A DNA stretch of 37,649 bases from positions 1 through 37,649 of the forward strand of contig JBDIBA010000017.1 of NCBI GenBank assembly GCA_039812705.1, written 5' to 3'. The first letter of the stretch is position 1; each line of letters begins with the position of its first letter. The stretch is from JBDIBA01 sp039812705. GTDB lineage: Bacteria > Actinomycetota > Acidimicrobiia > Acidimicrobiales > JBBSGY01. Below the pieces are notes generated by a model. The model was not told the origin of the DNA, made no database searches, and worked only from the letters and a program-made list of their open reading frames with translations. This document shows, piece by piece, positions 24,824-32,281 of the stretch. The position numbers and the translations under genes were made by a program.

Positions 24824-24941
24824 AAAAAAAACTTCGATTATGAACCGCAATAAACGCAACCTGCGGCTCTATGGTTTTTGGTTCCCCCAAACAACGAAAT
24901 CCGCTGTGTTGAGTGGGTTTCCCTAGAGCCAAGCGGCTCTA
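24824..24941 (-). promoter_or_regulatory. candidate structured leader with alternative hairpins
   Basis: On the minus strand TAGAGCC (24941-24935) can pair with GGCTCTA (24930-24924) around a 4-nt loop. The same GGCTCTA can instead pair with a second TAGAGCC at 24871-24865. Between them lies a TTTGG/CCAAA hairpin with a GGGAA loop (24888-24874), and a T8 run follows at 24831-24824, just before the ribosome-binding site. Mutually exclusive stems ahead of a glycosyltransferase gene suggest attenuation or a riboswitch. I could not match it to a known class. Confidence 0.4.
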
Positions 24942-24982
24942 ATACGAAGGTAACGAACGACCCCTGTCGGCGTCAACGCTCT

Positions 24983-25000
24983 TCGTGAATAATTTCACGA
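24983..25000. promoter_or_regulatory. palindrome, possible operator
   Basis: TCGTGAA (24983-24989) and TTCACGA (24994-25000) form a perfect 7-bp inverted repeat with a TAAT spacer, in the upstream region of the minus-strand GT2 gene. Two TTACA words follow at 25004 and 25013. Confidence 0.4.
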
Positions 25001-25078
25001 GTTTTACAAATGTTACAAATCGTCAACTGATCGTTTGCCGTTTGGCCAGCTCAGCGACGTGTAGCCTGCTCGACTCGG

Positions 25079-25104
25079 AATTATGAAGCATAAGCGTCAT
25101 AATT
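25079..25104. promoter_or_regulatory. AT-rich inverted repeat after holA
   Basis: AATTATGA (25079-25086) and TCATAATT (25097-25104) are perfect 8-bp arms around a 10-bp spacer, 67 bp past the holA stop. It could be a repressor operator or a weak holA terminator. The rest of the 24808-25170 gap shows no gene. Confidence 0.35.
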
Positions 25105-25170
25105 CAGGCGGCGTTTCCACAAAATCGTTACAACGAACAATCGCCGCAAACCGCCCAACGACGGCCACTA

Positions 25171-26151
25171 TTAGTGACGCTGGCGGGCCGACGGTGCGAG
25201 TTTGGACAGTCTGCCAACCAGGACCTCGAGGACCATTTCACCCGGCCAAGGCGATGCACCCTTGAGATCCAGTTCGGCATCGCTAACCAACTGAACGGCC
25301 TTGGCAATGCGCGCAGAACCGAGGCGTCGACACTGGGCAAGGGCCTTCTTGGCGGGAAAGGGCCCGATTCCCAGCAGCTGGGCGGCTTCGCTTTCCCCAT
25401 GAATGCTGGCGCCATCAAGGGCAGAAAGGTTCGTGAAATGGCGCGAAAGAGTGACCAGCACCGCCAGGGGGTGCCTTTGTCCGGGCCCCGTCATTGCAGC
25501 TAAAGCGCTTAGTGCCCCGGCCGTGTCTCCACTATCGATGGCATCAGTGAGCTGCCAAGGCGTCGCAGACCCCCCGGAGGTCAGTAGAGCCTGAACCTGA
25601 TCCGCCGCGATGTTCGCGCCTTCGCCGTGGGTCGCAGTCAGCGCGTCAAGGAGTCCAGCAAGCTGGGCGGGTTCCTCGCCAATGTGGTCTCCCAGCAAGC
25701 CAAGGGCCTCACGGTCAAAGTTCAGGCCGGAACTTGCAACACGTTCTTTGATCCAGTTCTGTCGACCCTTTCCCGACGGAACCGTGACATCAACAATGTG
25801 CCCCTTGGCCCTTACGGCCTTTGTAATGCGAGAGCTGAGAGCGCCTCCCCCGGTCACCAAGATGAGAACCGTGGACTCCACCGGGTTGTCAATGTAAGAG
25901 GCAAGCGGCTCAATTTCGTCCGCACGAAACCTGCCGACGTCCCTGGCAATGACCACGCGCCGGTCTGACAAAAAAGCCGGGGTAAGCGCGGCATCAAGGA
26001 TCGCGCCCATCGACTCGGTCTCGGGAATATCGGCCAGCGTCAGATCAATGTCTCGCTCTCCAACCAGTTCACGCACCAACCCGCTGACCTCTTGGCTGAC
26101 CAAAGCCGCGTCTGGCCCCTTAACGAGATATACGGAATGTGGATCTGACAC
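25171..26151 (-). CDS. holA: DNA polymerase III subunit delta
   Basis: The clamp-loader delta subunit that opens the sliding clamp. From the GTG at 26151 it is 326 aa, normal for the family. Visible marks are the opening HSVYLVKGPDAALV, a RRVVIARDVGRF strand, VTGGGALSSRITKAV, and a C-terminal helical collar ending near RLSKLAPSARQ; as usual for delta, no intact Walker A is present. An alternative TTG start lies 2 codons upstream at 26157. The GTG is preferred because TACCGT (26164-26159) ends 7 nt before it, fitting the leaderless pattern. It follows comEC by 61 bp on the same strand, a conserved bacterial arrangement. Confidence 0.9.
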   Translation of the reverse strand: MSDPHSVYLVKGPDAALVSQEVSGLVRELVGERDIDLTLADIPETESMGAILDAALTPAFLSDRRVVIARDVGRFRADEIEPLASYIDNPVESTVLILVTGGGALSSRITKAVRAKGHIVDVTVPSGKGRQNWIKERVASSGLNFDREALGLLGDHIGEEPAQLAGLLDALTATHGEGANIAADQVQALLTSGGSATPWQLTDAIDSGDTAGALSALAAMTGPGQRHPLAVLVTLSRHFTNLSALDGASIHGESEAAQLLGIGPFPAKKALAQCRRLGSARIAKAVQLVSDAELDLKGASPWPGEMVLEVLVGRLSKLAPSARQRH

Positions 26152-26158
26152 GGCCAAG

Positions 26159-26164
26159 ACGGTA
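26159..26164 (-). promoter_or_regulatory. putative -10 of holA
   Basis: TACCGT on the minus strand ends 7 nt before the GTG at 26151. holA may therefore have its own leaderless promoter between comEC and holA. Confidence 0.35.
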
Positions 26165-26212
26165 GTGGCGCGCGCAACTACGCAAGACGACCACCTCGAA
26201 CTGAGTTCCCGA

Positions 26213-27601
26213 CTAAGACACGCCAGCCGCCGAATGCGCCAACCAGCTGAGGCAGCGAATGCCGATCTCTGCGGGCATCAAGAACACCGCGCCAACAGGT
26301 GCACCGGTCAGCGACGCGAGAACCATCGCAGGGATGCCCGTTACCAAGACAACGGCAGCCAACGGAGCCGCCACGATGTTGACCAGCGGAGACAACAGGC
26401 TCGGCCAACCAAAGACGGCAAGCTGCATGGGCAACACGCCAAGTTGTGCACCCACGGTGTATGACACGGCACGGCGCAAAGCGCCCAGTCGATCATTGAT
26501 TCTCGAAAGCAACCCGTCGAGTCCGGCGCCGATGGTTGCCATCCCAAGACACGCCGATGCCGACAACAAGAAACCAATCGAACCAACAAGAAACGGGTCA
26601 ACGGCAACCGCAGCACCAACACCAATGCACAGCGCCCTGAAAAGCGACGCCGGGCGACCAATCAGCGCGCCGACCAACACAGCAAGCGCCATTGCTTCTG
26701 CGCGAATCACCGAGGGCTCCCAACGCGTAACCAGGCCGAACATCAACAGCACGCCAACCGACATCACAAAACGCCCAGTCAGTCGAAACCGCTGAATGAT
26801 CGGCGCAAACAACAACAAGACAAAAGCAACGTTTGCACCGGAAACCGCAGTCAGGTGGCCAATGCCACTTTCACGAAACGCTTCCCTTGTTTTGTCGTCA
26901 ACGTTTCTGTCATCGCCGATTGTCAGACCCAACAACAACGCGGCGTGCTGCGCAGACAACTGATTGGCCCCACGAGCCAGCTCACTGCGCACAACATTGG
27001 CCGATTGATACATCGCATTACCCGGACCAACAAGCTCCAAGGTTGCGACGACCAACTTCCCCGCCACATGCTGACGACGCAAGTACGCAACCTTCTTGCC
27101 GCTCAACTTCGAGACCCTGCCCGAAATCTCAATCTGCTGGCCGGTTTGCAACTCACCAACACCAGCCGTCTTCGCCGCGTCCACCACTGCCAAGTAACGC
27201 CGGTTTTCATGCGCGACGATCATTTCAACTGTGCCGAAATTGCGCACAGGGTCGGCGACAACAACACCTTGACCGCTAATTGAAGTCGGCAAATCGACAT
27301 CGAGTCGTTCCCACCACATTGCGCTGAGCGACGAAACAACGACGAACGCACACAGGCACCCAAGCAACGCTGTGCGCCAAACAACCAGCAAACCAACTAC
27401 GGCGAAAACAACAAACAGCGGAAACGCAACGCCAACCAAAGCACCGACAACTACACAACTCGTCAGACACACAAGGCCGATGTCTTGAACAACGCGACGT
27501 TCTTGAGCAAAAGCGGCGGCCGAAGCAAACCCTTGCCGGACACGCATTCCAATGCACCAAACAGGTCGCGACCCAATGCGCGACAACACAACATCACGCA
27601 C
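26213..27601 (-). CDS. comEC: ComEC/Rec2-family DNA-uptake channel protein, without the beta-lactamase-like domain
   Basis: A 462-aa membrane protein. The Competence domain is clear: LLLGLTIGDDRNVDDKTRE, FRESGIGHLTAVSGANVAFV, TRWEPSVIRAEAMA and GAQLGVLPMQLAVFGWPS, among about ten hydrophobic helices. An OB-fold-like periplasmic part sits at about residues 105-190. The protein stops shortly after the last helices, so the C-terminal metallo-beta-lactamase domain of full ComEC (about 750 aa) is absent. No frameshifted remnant is seen downstream, where holA begins at once. Its GTG follows the comEA TGA directly (TGAGTG), so the two are coupled. It would form the channel that carries single-stranded DNA across the membrane. 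Confidence 0.88.
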   Translation of the reverse strand: MRDVVLSRIGSRPVWCIGMRVRQGFASAAAFAQERRVVQDIGLVCLTSCVVVGALVGVAFPLFVVFAVVGLLVVWRTALLGCLCAFVVVSSLSAMWWERLDVDLPTSISGQGVVVADPVRNFGTVEMIVAHENRRYLAVVDAAKTAGVGELQTGQQIEISGRVSKLSGKKVAYLRRQHVAGKLVVATLELVGPGNAMYQSANVVRSELARGANQLSAQHAALLLGLTIGDDRNVDDKTREAFRESGIGHLTAVSGANVAFVLLLFAPIIQRFRLTGRFVMSVGVLLMFGLVTRWEPSVIRAEAMALAVLVGALIGRPASLFRALCIGVGAAVAVDPFLVGSIGFLLSASACLGMATIGAGLDGLLSRINDRLGALRRAVSYTVGAQLGVLPMQLAVFGWPSLLSPLVNIVAAPLAAVVLVTGIPAMVLASLTGAPVGAVFLMPAEIGIRCLSWLAHSAAGVS

Positions 27602-28336
27602 TCAAACCGACACTTTCGAAACGAGTTGCGAGAACTTGGCCTCGCCAATTCCCTTCACATCGTTCAACTGATCCACAGACTTGAAAGGCCCGTTGGTCTT
27701 GCGATGATCAATAATCGCTTGGGCAAGGCTCGGACCAATCCCAGGCAACTCTTCAAGAGCAGCGACATCTGCCGTGTTGATGTTGATCAACCCATCGCCT
27801 TTTCCGGAGCCACCCTGCCCCGCGCCTACCGCCGCACCAGCAACTGCTACCGGCGAGACTCCGGCCTCGCCGATCTTTGGAACCACAATCTGTTGACCAT
27901 CGGCAACCTTGGCTGCCAAGTTGACACGCGCTGCATCTGCATCAATCGCCAAACCACCAGCCCGCGTAACGGCATCGTTAACGCGAAGGTTGGAATCCAG
28001 CGCAAACACGCCGGGAGACTTGACCGCCCCGGCCACCTGCACCACCACCGTGCTCGTTGGTTCGGTCGCAGAAGTCGCAGGCGATTCGGTCGATTCGGAC
28101 CCAGCCGTTGGACTCGATGCTTCAGGTCCATTGGTTTTCCCGACCTGCTCCGTCGAAGATTTGGCCCTCGGCAGAGATTCGACATCGGGGCCAGTCGGAA
28201 TCAACAGGTTGTAAAGCAGTGCGCCGCCGACAAGTAGCGCAATGAGGCCAATTGAAACGATCTTCGCAATTGGCAGGGTGCGATCTGCGACCTCGTTGAG
28301 ACGCAGCCGCAGCGCGTCAAGCTCGGACGCGGGCAT
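27602..28336 (-). CDS. comEA: ComEA-type DNA-binding protein with SLBB and helix-hairpin-helix domains
   Basis: A 244-aa membrane-anchored DNA receptor for transformation. A single transmembrane helix lies near residues 27-48. A Ser/Thr/Glu-rich linker follows, then an SLBB segment (VQVAGAVKSPGVFAL...VNDAVTRAGG). The C-terminal double helix-hairpin-helix has ININTADVAALEELPGIGP and DVKGIGEAKFSQL. The ATG at 28336 is chosen over an upstream one at 28384 because GGGGG lies just before it and MPASELDAL begins the likely protein. With comEC and holA it forms a late-competence/replication gene group common in Actinomycetota. Confidence 0.92.
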   Translation of the reverse strand: MPASELDALRLRLNEVADRTLPIAKIVSIGLIALLVGGALLYNLLIPTGPDVESLPRAKSSTEQVGKTNGPEASSPTAGSESTESPATSATEPTSTVVVQVAGAVKSPGVFALDSNLRVNDAVTRAGGLAIDADAARVNLAAKVADGQQIVVPKIGEAGVSPVAVAGAAVGAGQGGSGKGDGLININTADVAALEELPGIGPSLAQAIIDHRKTNGPFKSVDQLNDVKGIGEAKFSQLVSKVSV

Positions 28337-28490
28337 AGTTAACCCCCGGAGAAAAAAGAGCAACCGGGGGAAGCGGTAAGGCACAAAGGTAGCCGGAAAT
28401 TCACTGCCGCTGGCATTAGTGTGGCTCTGGGCAGGGCGGACAGCAGCACCATAAGGCGCTCGCGACCGTCATAGTCCGTAAGGATTCACT

Positions 28491-30167
28491 ATGACCGCTG
28501 ACGCTTTTAGTGCAAACAACTCAATGCCACGCCAGGGCAACAACCTTGCGGAGACCGTGCTTGTCGTCGACGACGATGACACGCTGCGCCAGGTCATTTG
28601 CTCAAGCCTTGAGGCCGCTGGAATACCCACAGACAGCTGCGCTGATGGACCCGCAGCCCTCACCGCGCTTGCTGCCAACACCTATGCGGCGCTGATCATC
28701 GACAATGCAATGCCAACAATGAGCGGCATTGACATCATCCGCGCGCTGCGTCGCGACGAAAAGACCGCCACCCTTCCAATCATCTTGGTCACTGCAGCAA
28801 CAGATCGCGCAGAGCGCATCGAAGGAATCCAAAGCGGCGCCAGCGACTACGTTGCAAAGCCGCTCGACATTGACGAATTGCTTGCGCGCCTCAAGTCTCA
28901 ACTCATGCGTCAGGCCGCGTGGATGAGCAAGGTCGAGGGCCACTTGCGCGAACGCGCCGCCATTGCACGAACCCTTTCTCAGATCGCACCCGCCGGAACT
29001 CCCGAGGCAACAGCAGACATTGTTTGTCGCGAACTTGCCTCTGTGCACCAACTGCGCGGCGTCGCGATGTTCTCATTCGGTCAGGGCGATGTTGTCGTGC
29101 CACTTGCTCGCCACGGTGAGCCGATCCTTGGCGAGGAAACCGGTGAACCCCTCGACCGCATTGCCGGGCGCTATTTGCTGGCCAAGTCAGAGTCCGGCCC
29201 GTGGACCGAGCGCTCCGAGAATCTCCGGTTTGTCCTAAACACCCGCGCCAACCTTGGCGGTTGTGCGCTCGCGTTCGCACCAATGGTTGCCGACCGCAAC
29301 CTGTTGGGGCTTTTGGTTCTTCTTACCGACCGCTTGGACTCCGCTCCGGTAGATGTGGTGACAAGCGCGCTTTCGGCAGCCATCGACTTTGGCGGTGTTG
29401 CGGCGGGGCTTTTGGCGCCGACGCTTGCAGAGCGCGGCCGCGACCACGCTCGACACCTAATCCTCGACCACATATTGCAAGACCGGGCCTTCTATCCGGT
29501 GTTTCAGCCAATCGTCGATCTGACACACGGACACGTCCGAGGCTTTGAGACGCTCACCCGCTTCAACGATGGCGTGCGTCCCGACGTTCGCTTCGATGAA
29601 GCAACCATTTTGGGTCGCGGACCAGAACTCGAACTGGCCACGCTCGAAGTCGCCATTCAGGCGTCGGCAAACATCAACCCACAAGCCTTCATGTCGGCCA
29701 ACGTCTCACCCGCACTGGTGATGGAACGCAACGTCGAGCTGGCGCGACTCATCAATTCAACCGAACGCGAGATCGTCCTCGAGCTCACCGAACACGAGCG
29801 CGTCGACGACTACGCCGAACTGCGTCGCGCACTTGACGCCCTCGGCCCTGGAACCAAGATCTCCGTCGACGACGCGGGTTCGGGTTTTGCAAGCCTTCGT
29901 CACGTGCTTTCTTTGGAGCCATCTTTTGTGAAGCTCGACCTCAGCCTTGTCCACGACATCCACACAGATCCTGCGCGCCAAGCCCTCGTTGCGGGCCTTG
30001 AATACTTCGCAACCGAAACACAAGCGTGTCTGATTGCCGAAGGCATCGAGTGCGACGATGAAATGGACACGCTGCAAAGGCTCGACGTCGAACTGGGTCA
30101 GGGTTACCTGCTGGGACGCCCCGCTCCGGCAGACCAAACAGATCTAACCAGTCCCGTCGGCCTGTAA
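28491..30167 (+). CDS. response regulator with C-terminal EAL domain (c-di-GMP phosphodiesterase candidate)
   Basis: A 558-aa signalling protein. The REC domain spans about residues 21-140 with the acidic pocket VVDDDD, phospho-acceptor Asp71 in LIIDNAMP, and Lys123 in VAKPLD. A middle region (about 150-310) looks GAF-like but lacks a firm motif. The EAL domain (about 315-550) keeps its catalytic set: ETL for EAL in GFETLTRF, NVSP, ELTEHE, DDAGSGFASL, KLDLSLV, AEGIE and QGYLLGRP. Active cleavage of cyclic di-GMP is therefore plausible, switched by phosphorylation from an unlinked kinase. AAGGA lies 6 nt before the ATG. It may govern exopolysaccharide or surface traits, given the window's content. 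No GGDEF gene is visible. Confidence 0.88.
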   Translation: MTADAFSANNSMPRQGNNLAETVLVVDDDDTLRQVICSSLEAAGIPTDSCADGPAALTALAANTYAALIIDNAMPTMSGIDIIRALRRDEKTATLPIILVTAATDRAERIEGIQSGASDYVAKPLDIDELLARLKSQLMRQAAWMSKVEGHLRERAAIARTLSQIAPAGTPEATADIVCRELASVHQLRGVAMFSFGQGDVVVPLARHGEPILGEETGEPLDRIAGRYLLAKSESGPWTERSENLRFVLNTRANLGGCALAFAPMVADRNLLGLLVLLTDRLDSAPVDVVTSALSAAIDFGGVAAGLLAPTLAERGRDHARHLILDHILQDRAFYPVFQPIVDLTHGHVRGFETLTRFNDGVRPDVRFDEATILGRGPELELATLEVAIQASANINPQAFMSANVSPALVMERNVELARLINSTEREIVLELTEHERVDDYAELRRALDALGPGTKISVDDAGSGFASLRHVLSLEPSFVKLDLSLVHDIHTDPARQALVAGLEYFATETQACLIAEGIECDDEMDTLQRLDVELGQGYLLGRPAPADQTDLTSPVGL

Positions 30168-30177
30168 CGCCACCCGC

Positions 30178-31071
30178 GTGCTCGAACTCACAAACCTCCG
30201 ACGGAAGTTCAAAGACAACATCGCCCTAGACGGCATGAGCCTGCAGGTTGAAAGAGGCTCTGTTGTTGGTTTTCTTGGTCCAAACGGCGCCGGGAAAACA
30301 ACCGCCATGCGTGTCGCCCTCGGCATCACAACACCCGACAGCGGCGAAGCGACTTGGGACAACAAGAAGCTGAACCTGGCGACGCGTTCGCGCTTTGGCT
30401 ACATGCCCGAAGAACGCGGGCTCTATTCAACAATGTCGGTCATTGGGCAACTTGAGTTTCTTGGCTGCCTGCACAACATGGCTCCTCGAGACGCGCGCGA
30501 CAAAGGCACTTACTGGCTAGAACGACTGGGCCTTGCCGGGGTCGGCAGCGAACGCCTTGACGCACTGAGTCTTGGTAATCAACAAAGAGTCCAACTGGCG
30601 GCCACGCTCACGCACGACCCCGAGCTGTTGATCCTCGACGAGCCTTTTAGTGGCCTTGACCCAACAGGAATCGAATCTCTCAGCAATGTTCTGCGTCAGC
30701 GGGCCGAAGACGGCGTGGCGGTTGTATTCAGCAGCCACCAACTCGACCTAGTTGAAGACGTTTGCCAAAAGGTGGTCATTGTCAACAAGGGTCGCGATGT
30801 TCGCACCGGCACATTGGCCGACCTCACCGAAACAAATGACCGCATCAGGGTCGAGGTTCGCAATCCCAACGACCCGCAATGGACACACAAGATTCCTGGC
30901 GTTGACGTTCTTACCTCCAACGGCGATTCTCATCTGGTCAAGATTGCCGATGCATCACAGAGTGCAGCCGTCATGAACGCAGCACGTTCGGCCGGCGAGG
31001 TACGCCACTTCAGCTTCGAGCGACTGAAACTAAGCGAAGTGTTCCGCAATGCAGTCAGAGGCGAGTCATGA
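30178..31071 (+). CDS. ABC-2 type exporter, ATP-binding subunit
   Basis: A 297-aa ATPase with Walker A GPNGAGKTT, a Q-loop near GYMPEERGLY, a signature LSLGNQQRVQ (variant of LSGGQ), Walker B LLILDEPFSGLDP and the H-loop SSHQLD. The GYMPEERGLY sequence is typical of the NatA/YhaQ subgroup. It starts at a GTG 10 bp after the EAL gene stop with no good ribosome-binding site, so it may be coupled or leaderless. Its TGA overlaps the ATG of the permease gene by 4 bp. The substrate is not predictable; NatAB exports sodium, and others export lipids or drugs. Confidence 0.9.
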   Translation: MLELTNLRRKFKDNIALDGMSLQVERGSVVGFLGPNGAGKTTAMRVALGITTPDSGEATWDNKKLNLATRSRFGYMPEERGLYSTMSVIGQLEFLGCLHNMAPRDARDKGTYWLERLGLAGVGSERLDALSLGNQQRVQLAATLTHDPELLILDEPFSGLDPTGIESLSNVLRQRAEDGVAVVFSSHQLDLVEDVCQKVVIVNKGRDVRTGTLADLTETNDRIRVEVRNPNDPQWTHKIPGVDVLTSNGDSHLVKIADASQSAAVMNAARSAGEVRHFSFERLKLSEVFRNAVRGES

Positions 31072-32267
31072 GAGTCAGACAACTGCGCTTAATTGCGCGC
31101 CGCGAATTCAAAGAGCGCACGAAATCGCGAACATTCAGAATCACGATGGTTCTGATGGTGCTTCTCGTCATTGCCTCGGTCGTGCTTCCAGTTGTTGCGT
31201 CACGAGTCCAAAGCGAACCGCAACTGAAGATCGGTGTGCTGGAGCCCAGCGACTCAGCCATCATTCCCGCCATTAACTCAATACAATCTGGCCTGGGAGC
31301 ACAGCTGCGCGTTCAATCGATGCCAGACCGGGCGCGCGCCGAGGCCGCATTGAAAGCTCGTGAACTCGACATGTTGGTCGTGGAAGGCGATGCGGTATAT
31401 CTAGCGGTAGAGCCGGTCAGCGGAGCGCCCAACATCCAAGCGGACCGGGCCAACGCAATCGCTTCGACGGTTCACCAGGTTGAGGTTCTGCGCGAAGCGG
31501 GCGTTGATTCCGCCGAAGTAATTGACACAATCAACGCACCAAACCTGCCGGTAAAGGGTCTGACGCCGGCTCCCCCACGCAACTCTGAAGACGCGGCCTC
31601 TGCATACCCCGCACTCATCTTGTTGTTTGTATTCCTCACCCTTGGCGGGGCTTTCATCCTCAACGGCGTGATCGAAGAAAAATCATCTCGCGTTGTTGAG
31701 ATTCTGTTGGCCACCATCAAGCCGTCAGAACTGTTGGTCGGCAAAGTAATCGGAATCGCCGCCGTTGGACTCCTGCAAGGTGCCGTCCTTGTCGGAGCAA
31801 CCTTTGCTTCTCATAAAGCAACCCCAGGCGCACCCGACGCAGGCGCACTGTCGCTGCCGGTGGTCGTCTACGCAATCATCTGGTTCATGTTGGGCTTTGC
31901 GCTCTACGCCGGCATGTACGCCTGCGCCGGAGCACTGGTGTCTCGTTCCGAAGATGCACAAAACCTTGTCTTCCCTCTGCAGATCCCCATTCTGCTTTCG
32001 TTCTTTGTGGGTGCCGCAGCAAGCATTGGCGGACCCAACCCGGTCGTTACCGTGATGTCTTTCATCCCGTTCACGGCACCGATGACAATGCTTGAGCGCA
32101 TGGCGGCCGCCGAAGTGCAGTGGTGGGAAGTCGCAATCTCAATGGCATCAGTCGCGGTAACAGCCGCACTTGTTCTGCGTCTCGCAACCGTCATCTTTGC
32201 CGGCGGCATTCTCCGTTCTGGCCAGCGAGTCAAGCTAAGGGATGCCTGGCGAAACCCGGCCGGCTAG
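31068..32267 (+). CDS. ABC-2 type exporter, permease subunit
   Basis: A 399-aa membrane protein of the NatB/YhaP type. An N-terminal helix (about 25-45) follows the family's ARREFKERTKSRTF start. A large extracytoplasmic domain of about 130 residues comes next, then five to six helices that carry the conserved EEKSSRVVEILLATIKPSELLVGKVIG cytoplasmic loop (parts at about 200-230). Translation is coupled to the ATPase by ATGA. The two form a complete exporter half-set. leuS begins 14 bp after its stop but appears to have its own promoter. Confidence 0.9.
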   Translation: MRVRQLRLIARREFKERTKSRTFRITMVLMVLLVIASVVLPVVASRVQSEPQLKIGVLEPSDSAIIPAINSIQSGLGAQLRVQSMPDRARAEAALKARELDMLVVEGDAVYLAVEPVSGAPNIQADRANAIASTVHQVEVLREAGVDSAEVIDTINAPNLPVKGLTPAPPRNSEDAASAYPALILLFVFLTLGGAFILNGVIEEKSSRVVEILLATIKPSELLVGKVIGIAAVGLLQGAVLVGATFASHKATPGAPDAGALSLPVVVYAIIWFMLGFALYAGMYACAGALVSRSEDAQNLVFPLQIPILLSFFVGAAASIGGPNPVVTVMSFIPFTAPMTMLERMAAAEVQWWEVAISMASVAVTAALVLRLATVIFAGGILRSGQRVKLRDAWRNPAG

Positions 32268-32273
32268 TAATCT
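32268..32273 (+). promoter_or_regulatory. putative -10 of leuS (leaderless)
   Basis: TAATCT begins right after the permease stop and ends 8 nt before the leuS ATG. The linker CTCTGCGGCC is nearly that of rpsT. No Shine-Dalgarno sequence is present. Confidence 0.5.
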
Positions 32274-32281
32274 CTGCGGCC

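Noticed and set aside
24824..24941. Cyclic-di-AMP (ydaO-type) riboswitch
   Set aside because: The leader has a GGGGGAACC word reminiscent of that class, but the other conserved blocks, such as GGGTGAAT and the paired pseudoknot elements, are not visible.
32120..32281. Earlier start for leuS
   Set aside because: It overlaps the ABC permease gene, and conserved LeuRS sequence begins after 32282.
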